DNA of 9,365 nucleotides, taken from contig DATFFO010000311.1 of NCBI GenBank assembly GCA_035250025.1, forward strand, positions 1 to 9,365, read 5' to 3'. The DNA comes from DATFFO01 sp035250025 (GTDB taxonomy: Bacteria; Actinomycetota; Acidimicrobiia; Spongiisociales; ZC4RG35). This document shows positions 5,942-9,365 of this stretch, piece after piece. Made by a program: the position numbers and the translations under genes. The notes under the pieces were generated by a model. The model was not told where the DNA came from, searched no databases, and saw nothing but the letters and a program-made list of their open reading frames with translations. Position 1 is the stretch's first letter; every line of letters starts with the position of its first letter.

Positions 5942-6896
5942 CCGTCTCGTAGATCCGGTCGACGGAGGGGATGGCGAGGTCTTCGAGGTTCTCGGCCGAC
6001 GGCAGGGGGATGTGCGGAGTGGTGATGCGGACCACGGGCCCATCGAGCTCCCAAAAGGCCTCGTCGGCCACCAGTGACGCGATCTCGGCGCCCCAACCGC
6101 ACAGACGGGGATTCTCCTCCACCGTGAACAGCCGGCTCGTCTTGCCCACCGATCCCAGGATCGCCCGGGTGTCGAGAGGGACCAGGGTCCGCAGGTCGAT
6201 CACCTCGGCGGAAACGCCCTCTTCGGCGAGACGCTCGGCCGCCGCCAGGGCCCGGGGGACCATGAGGGCGAGAGCGACGATCGTGCAGTCGGTTCCCTCC
6301 CGGACAACGGTGGCTTTGCCCAATTCGTCGATGACCTCCCCTTCGGGGACCTCTCCCTTGGTGGCCAGCAGTGACTTGTGCTCGAAGAAGACCACCGGAT
6401 CGGGATCTCGCACCGAGGCCGCCATGAGCCCGACGACGTCGCGGGGGTTGGAGGGGGCGACGACCTTGAGACCGGGGATCATCATGCACCAATTCTCCAC
6501 GCTCTGGGAGTGCTGGGCACCGAAGCGCGACCCGCCGCCGTTGCCGGTGCGGACGACCACCGGAACCGACATCTGACCGCCGGTCATGTAGCGCGACTTG
6601 GCCATCTCGTTGGCGACGATGTCGAAGCACACGGCCAGGAAGTCGGAGAACATGATCTCGGCGATCACCGGCACTCCGGTCATGGCAGCGCCCATCGCCG
6701 CCCCCAGGATCGCCTGCTCGGATATGGGGGTGTCACGCACCCGCTTCGGCCCGAACTCGTCCAGGAGGCCGACGGTGGTCTTGAAAACGCCCCCCGCGCC
6801 GGCGATGTCCTCGCCCAGCATGACCAGGGCCGGGTCGCGGCGCATCTCCTGGGCGATGCCGTGGGCAACGGCATCGCGGTAGCTCAGTTCCGCCAC
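5922..6896 (-). CDS. Thiamine-diphosphate 2-oxoacid/acetoin dehydrogenase E1 component, beta subunit
   Basis: The 324 aa match the normal length of a bacterial E1 beta subunit (PdhB/BkdAB/AcoB type). The N-terminal transketolase-like pyrimidine domain spans about 4-180, with GED at 28-30, PISE ending at E60 (the Glu expected to activate the thiamine aminopyrimidine) and GAQHSQ (H129). The C-terminal transketolase domain covers about 195-315, with VIDLRTLVPLD at 232-242. The start is GTG 6896: GGAGG (6903-6907 on this strand) sits six bases upstream. The start lies inside the alpha gene with a 13-base overlap, so translation is probably coupled and the subunits made in equal amounts. Substrate (pyruvate, branched-chain oxoacid or acetoin) cannot be fixed from sequence alone; GAQHSQ followed by IPGLKVVAPSNP is common to pyruvate and acetoin types. 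The 3' end overlaps the convergent membrane-protein gene by 20 bases. Confidence 0.9.
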   Translation of the reverse strand: MAELSYRDAVAHGIAQEMRRDPALVMLGEDIAGAGGVFKTTVGLLDEFGPKRVRDTPISEQAILGAAMGAAMTGVPVIAEIMFSDFLAVCFDIVANEMAKSRYMTGGQMSVPVVVRTGNGGGSRFGAQHSQSVENWCMMIPGLKVVAPSNPRDVVGLMAASVRDPDPVVFFEHKSLLATKGEVPEGEVIDELGKATVVREGTDCTIVALALMVPRALAAAERLAEEGVSAEVIDLRTLVPLDTRAILGSVGKTSRLFTVEENPRLCGWGAEIASLVADEAFWELDGPVVRITTPHIPLPSAENLEDLAIPSVDRIYETVRKAMA

Positions 6897-7957
6897 TCAG
6901 AACCTCCATCCGACCACATGTCGGTCATCATCACGTCAGGGCTGGGGCGCTCGCCGCTCTTGGCGAACTCGGTAGCCTCGTCGACCCGCTGGGCGACCTC
7001 CTGCTCGATCCGGGTCAGATCCCCTTCGGGAACGCCGAGGCGAAGCAGGCGCTGGTGGTACATCGGTATGGGGTCGCGGTCCATCCACGCCGCCACCTCC
7101 TCGGCGGGCCGGTACTTTCCGGGGTCGGCCCGGCTATGGCCGCCGTGGCGGTAGGTGACGGCTTCGACCAACGCCGGCCCTCCGCCGTTGCGGACCCGGG
7201 CAATCACGCGACGGGCGGTGTCGTAGACGTCGTCGGCGTCGTTGCCGTCGACCAGGATCGGTTCGAGTCCGTAGGCGGAGGCGCGGTCGGCGGCCGGGTG
7301 CTTCACCGGGGTGACGAGATCGATGGGGGTGTACTCCATGTACAGGTTGTTCTCGCACACGAAGACGATGGGCAGGTCCCACACGGCGGCGAAGTTGACC
7401 GCCTCGTGGAAGGCGCCGATGTTCGTCGTGCCGTCCCCGAAGAAGGCGACGGTGACCTGGTCGGTCCCCCGCATCTGCGCCGACCAGGCGGCGCCGTTGG
7501 CGATGCACAGGTGGGCGCCGATGATGGCGTAGGAGCCCATCATCCCGTGCTCGACGGAGGTCAGGTGCATGGATCCGCCCTTGCCGCCGAGGAGGCCGTT
7601 GCTGCGGCCGAGCAGTTCGGCCATGACCGGGCCCATCGGCACCCCGCGGGCGAGAGTGTGGGCGTGCCCCCGATAAGTGGCGAAGCTGTAATCGTCGCGT
7701 TTGAGGACCCGTCCGAAGCCGGTAGCCACCGCCTCCATTCCCAGCGAGAGGTGACTGGTCCCCTTCACCAGGTTCTGCATGAAGAGGTCGTAGGCGCGCT
7801 TCTCGAACTGGCGGAGCTCCTGCTGCAACTCGTAGATGGCGAGGCGCTCATCGAGGGGGATGTCGAGCCCGTCGTTGGCCGCGTCGACCGGCGGCGGGAG
7901 CCGCGGGGTCCGCTCGGAGTAGTTCATCAGCTCCGGGTCGAAGGTCTCAGTACTCAT
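6884..7957 (-). CDS. Thiamine-diphosphate 2-oxoacid/acetoin dehydrogenase E1 component, alpha subunit
   Basis: The 357 aa carry the full thiamine diphosphate signature: GDG at 174-176, exactly 26 residues, then NN at 203-204. YRGHAHTLARG (95-105) and GKGGSMHL (125-132) are characteristic of E1 alpha subunits. YRHGGHSRADPGKYR (269-283) is the loop near the active site that contains the regulatory serines in mitochondrial relatives. With the beta subunit it forms an alpha2beta2 enzyme that decarboxylates a 2-oxoacid (or cleaves acetoin) and passes the acyl group to a lipoyl E2. The ATG at 7957 overlaps the end of the M24 gene by 11 bases. Only a weak GGTGG precedes it, so initiation probably depends on coupling. 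An internal Met11 is a possible alternative start. It is the second gene of a three-gene operon that contains no E2 or E3. Confidence 0.9.
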   Translation of the reverse strand: MSTETFDPELMNYSERTPRLPPPVDAANDGLDIPLDERLAIYELQQELRQFEKRAYDLFMQNLVKGTSHLSLGMEAVATGFGRVLKRDDYSFATYRGHAHTLARGVPMGPVMAELLGRSNGLLGGKGGSMHLTSVEHGMMGSYAIIGAHLCIANGAAWSAQMRGTDQVTVAFFGDGTTNIGAFHEAVNFAAVWDLPIVFVCENNLYMEYTPIDLVTPVKHPAADRASAYGLEPILVDGNDADDVYDTARRVIARVRNGGGPALVEAVTYRHGGHSRADPGKYRPAEEVAAWMDRDPIPMYHQRLLRLGVPEGDLTRIEQEVAQRVDEATEFAKSGERPSPDVMMTDMWSDGGSEWRN

Positions 7958-9200
7958 TAGCCACCATCAGCTCCTCGCAGGGGAACAAGGTGATGATCTT
8001 GGGACCGTCGGCCGTGACCACGATTTCCTCCTCGATGCGGGCCGCCGAGCGGCCGTCGGCGGCGGGGGCATAGGTTTCGAGGGCGAAGAGCATCCCCTCC
8101 TTGATTTCTACGGGATTGTCCAGCGAGTTGAGCCGGCTGATGATCGGCCGCTCGTGCAGACCGACACCGACCCCGTGCCCGAACTGGAGGCCGAAGGCAT
8201 CCATCTCGTCCTCGAATCCGAATTCCTCGGCCTTGGGCCAGACCCTGGCGATCTGGTCGGTGGTGTTGCCCGGTCGGACCAGTGCGATGGCGGCGTCCAT
8301 CCATTCCCGGGACTGTTTGAAGGCATCCCGGTGCGCCTGGGTGGCCCGCCCGACCACGAAGGTGCGGTAGTAGCAGGTGCGGTAACCGTTGAAGACGTGG
8401 ATGATGTCGAAGTAGGCCTGGTCGCCGGGGCGGATGAGCCGGTCCGAGAAGACATGGGGGTGAGGAGAGCAGCGCTCACCTGCGATCGAGTTGATCGCTT
8501 CCACGAACTCGGAGCCCATCTCGAACAAGCGGGCGTGGGCCAGGCCGACGATATCCGATTCCCGCACTCCCGGCTTGAGCGCCTCGAAGATGTCCTGGTA
8601 GACACCGTCGACCATGGCGCAGGCCTGGGTGAGAAGCATGATCTCGTCCGGGCTCTTGATCTCCCGGGCTTTCATCATTGTCTGCTGGCCGTCGACAACC
8701 TCGAGGCCGGCCGCCTGCAGAGCCAGGAACACCGACGTCTCGGCCATGTCGAGGCCGAGCGGTTCTGCCTCCAGACCCTCGTCGCTGAGGGCGGCAGCAA
8801 TCTCGGAGGCAGCCCGGGCGTGGAGACCCGCTTCGGGCCCGATGGCTCCCTGGAGGCCGGTGTTGCCCCCGATGGAGTTCTTCTCGTCGTACATGTGGGG
8901 CAATTGGAGACGATGGGCCTTGGCGGCCGAGCCGAAGTCCCAAATGCGCGGCTCGCCGTTTCGCGTGAGCAGGGCCCAGCGCTCGCCCTTGTTGAAGGCC
9001 CAGTAGCCGATCTGGGTGGCGGTCACGTAGCGGATGTTCGACGTCTCGAAGAGGAGGAGCGCCCCCAGGCCTTCGGCTTCCATCATCTCCCGGGCGCGGG
9101 CGACCCGGTGCTTGCGGAGACGCTCGAAGTCGACCCGAGTCTCCCAGTCGACGGCCATGATCCCGGGTGACGGTGTCGTTGCTACGGGGAACTCGGCCAT
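7947..9200 (-). CDS. M24-family (creatinase / aminopeptidase P fold) hydrolase with altered metal site
   Basis: The start is ATG 9200, with AAGGAG ending five bases upstream (ctcagAAGGAGagac), giving 417 aa. A start at 9341 would run through the divergent control region and is rejected. Residues about 22-170 form the creatinase N-terminal-type domain (FETSNIRYVTATQIGYWAF, 51-69). Residues about 175-400 form the pita-bread catalytic domain. Of the five canonical M24 metal ligands, D265 (YFDIIHV), H342 (FGHGVG), E375 (LETY) and E390 (RIEE) are present. The second aspartate, normally 11 residues after the first, is C276 (GYRTCYYRTF). H349 (LHERP) is also kept. Loss of a ligand resembles creatinase and other non-peptidase M24 members, so a small-molecule substrate is plausible. 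Ectoine hydrolase, DMSP lyase DddP or creatinase-like activities are possibilities I cannot separate. First gene of the E1 operon. Confidence 0.8.
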   Translation of the reverse strand: MAEFPVATTPSPGIMAVDWETRVDFERLRKHRVARAREMMEAEGLGALLLFETSNIRYVTATQIGYWAFNKGERWALLTRNGEPRIWDFGSAAKAHRLQLPHMYDEKNSIGGNTGLQGAIGPEAGLHARAASEIAAALSDEGLEAEPLGLDMAETSVFLALQAAGLEVVDGQQTMMKAREIKSPDEIMLLTQACAMVDGVYQDIFEALKPGVRESDIVGLAHARLFEMGSEFVEAINSIAGERCSPHPHVFSDRLIRPGDQAYFDIIHVFNGYRTCYYRTFVVGRATQAHRDAFKQSREWMDAAIALVRPGNTTDQIARVWPKAEEFGFEDEMDAFGLQFGHGVGVGLHERPIISRLNSLDNPVEIKEGMLFALETYAPAADGRSAARIEEEIVVTADGPKIITLFPCEELMVANEY

Positions 9201-9228
9201 GTCTCTCCTTCTGAGGCTCCGAAGACTC

Positions 9229-9234
9229 ACTGTA
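9229..9234 (-). promoter_or_regulatory. Candidate -10 element for the M24/E1 operon
   Basis: On the minus strand the bases read TACAGT, fitting TANNNT, and predict a start near 9222, leaving an untranslated leader of about 21 bases containing the AAGGAG site. No clear -35 sits at 17-18 bases. The weaker LacI-type site at 9245-9254 would lie in the spacer just upstream of this element. Confidence 0.4.
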
Positions 9235-9244
9235 GAGTTGCCTT

Positions 9245-9254
9245 CAAACGCTTG
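9245..9254. promoter_or_regulatory. Second, imperfect LacI-family-like operator
   Basis: CAAACGCTTG is an imperfect palindrome with a central CG and matches the AANCGNTT core common to many LacI/GalR operators. It lies inside the predicted promoter spacer of the leftward M24/E1 operon, where binding would repress. Its centre is 47 bases from that of the perfect palindrome at 9287-9306. The short core makes chance occurrence possible. Confidence 0.35.
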
Positions 9255-9281
9255 CGTACATGCACTCGGATAGACGATACC
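9252..9281 (+). promoter_or_regulatory. Weak candidate promoter for the rightward dehydrogenase gene
   Basis: TTGCGT (9252-9257) and GATACC (9276-9281) are separated by 18 bases and match the consensus weakly. Transcription would start near 9288, inside the palindrome at 9287-9306, so a repressor bound there would cover the start site. Confidence 0.3.
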
Positions 9282-9286
9282 ACGCT

Positions 9287-9306
9287 GCCCGCAATCGATT
9301 GCGGGC
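9287..9306. promoter_or_regulatory. Perfect 20-base palindromic operator, LacI-family type
   Basis: GCCCGCAATCGATTGCGGGC is a perfect inverted repeat with no spacer. Its core AATCGATT matches AANCGNTT, the half-site arrangement with central CG seen in LacI/GalR-family operators. It sits 18 bases before the rightward start codon and 86 bases upstream of the leftward one. In RNA it could also form a hairpin, but the lack of a loop and of a T-run argues against a terminator. Protein binding is inferred; the repressor gene is not in the window. Confidence 0.6.
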
Positions 9307-9324
9307 CAGTTTAGAGGAGCGCTG

Positions 9325-9365
9325 ATGGGACCGGTGGCCATGCTCGGATTGGGACGGATGGGTTC
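9325..9365 (+). CDS. N-terminus of NAD(P)-binding dehydrogenase (6-phosphogluconate / 3-hydroxyisobutyrate dehydrogenase family), truncated by window edge
   Basis: ATG 9325 is preceded by GAGGAG (9314-9319) at five bases, a strong ribosome-binding site. The visible codons read MGPVAMLGLGRMG and then run off the window. VAMLGLGRMG is a Rossmann first strand plus GxGxxG loop in the form GLGxMG, typical of the beta-hydroxyacid dehydrogenase superfamily. GLGRMG in particular recalls the short NAD-type 6-phosphogluconate dehydrogenases. Only 13 complete codons are visible, so family membership is tentative and the substrate unknown. It is divergent from the M24/E1 operon, with the palindrome between them. 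Confidence 0.6.
   Translation, partial: MGPVAMLGLGRMG

Noticed and set aside
7055..9170. Long plus-strand open frames opposite the E1 alpha gene (7055-7960) and the M24 gene (8154-9170)
   Set aside because: Both are mirror frames of well-identified minus-strand genes, with repetitive Val/Gly/Asp/His content and no motif.
9201..9341. Upstream start (ATG 9341) for the M24 gene
   Set aside because: The extension would read through the divergent control region and palindrome; ATG 9200 has a good AAGGAG site.
1..9365. tRNA, rRNA, CRISPR, insertion sequence, phage or toxin-antitoxin features
   Set aside because: No direct repeat array, transposase motif, terminal inverted repeats, tRNA-like cloverleaf or small two-gene toxin module was seen by eye.

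Overview
The window looks like chromosome from a high-G+C bacterium, most likely an actinomycetote (possibly an uncultured Acidimicrobiia-type lineage). This rests on the strong G/C bias at third codon positions, GTG starts, tightly packed overlapping genes and at least one promoter placed so that the start codon would be the first transcribed base (leaderless mRNA). No phage, transposon, CRISPR or RNA gene was seen. The taxonomic placement is inference.

Left half, plus strand. Positions 2-637 hold the end of a protein with Asp-box-like repeats. Next come a cysteine-synthase-family PLP enzyme (656-1585) and a 192-base gap. The gap has a promoter, a 12-codon leader peptide with three consecutive Ile codons, alternative RNA stems and a textbook intrinsic terminator. 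It sits directly in front of citramalate synthase (cimA, 1778-3367), the entry enzyme of the pyruvate route to isoleucine. This is the most interesting element here: a ribosome-mediated attenuator that appears to sense isoleucine. After a GC-rich hairpin comes a thioredoxin-reductase-like flavoprotein (3439-5112). It is fused to a degenerate receiver domain and lacks the CxxC redox pair. It overlaps a gene for an eight-helix membrane protein of unknown function (5105-5941).

Right half, minus strand. A three-gene operon reads leftward from 9200: an M24 creatinase/aminopeptidase-P-fold enzyme with one metal ligand replaced (7947-9200), then the alpha (6884-7957) and beta (5922-6896) subunits of a thiamine-diphosphate 2-oxoacid dehydrogenase E1. 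All three overlap, which points to coupled translation. No E2 or E3 gene follows; the beta gene instead runs tail-to-tail into the membrane-protein gene with a 20-base overlap.

Right edge. A 124-base divergent control region (9201-9324) separates the M24/E1 operon from the first 14 codons of a plus-strand NAD(P)-dependent dehydrogenase resembling 6-phosphogluconate/3-hydroxyisobutyrate dehydrogenases. It contains a perfect 20-base palindrome and a second weaker site, both fitting the AANCGNTT core of LacI-family operators. The divergent genes may therefore share a sugar- or acid-responsive repressor.
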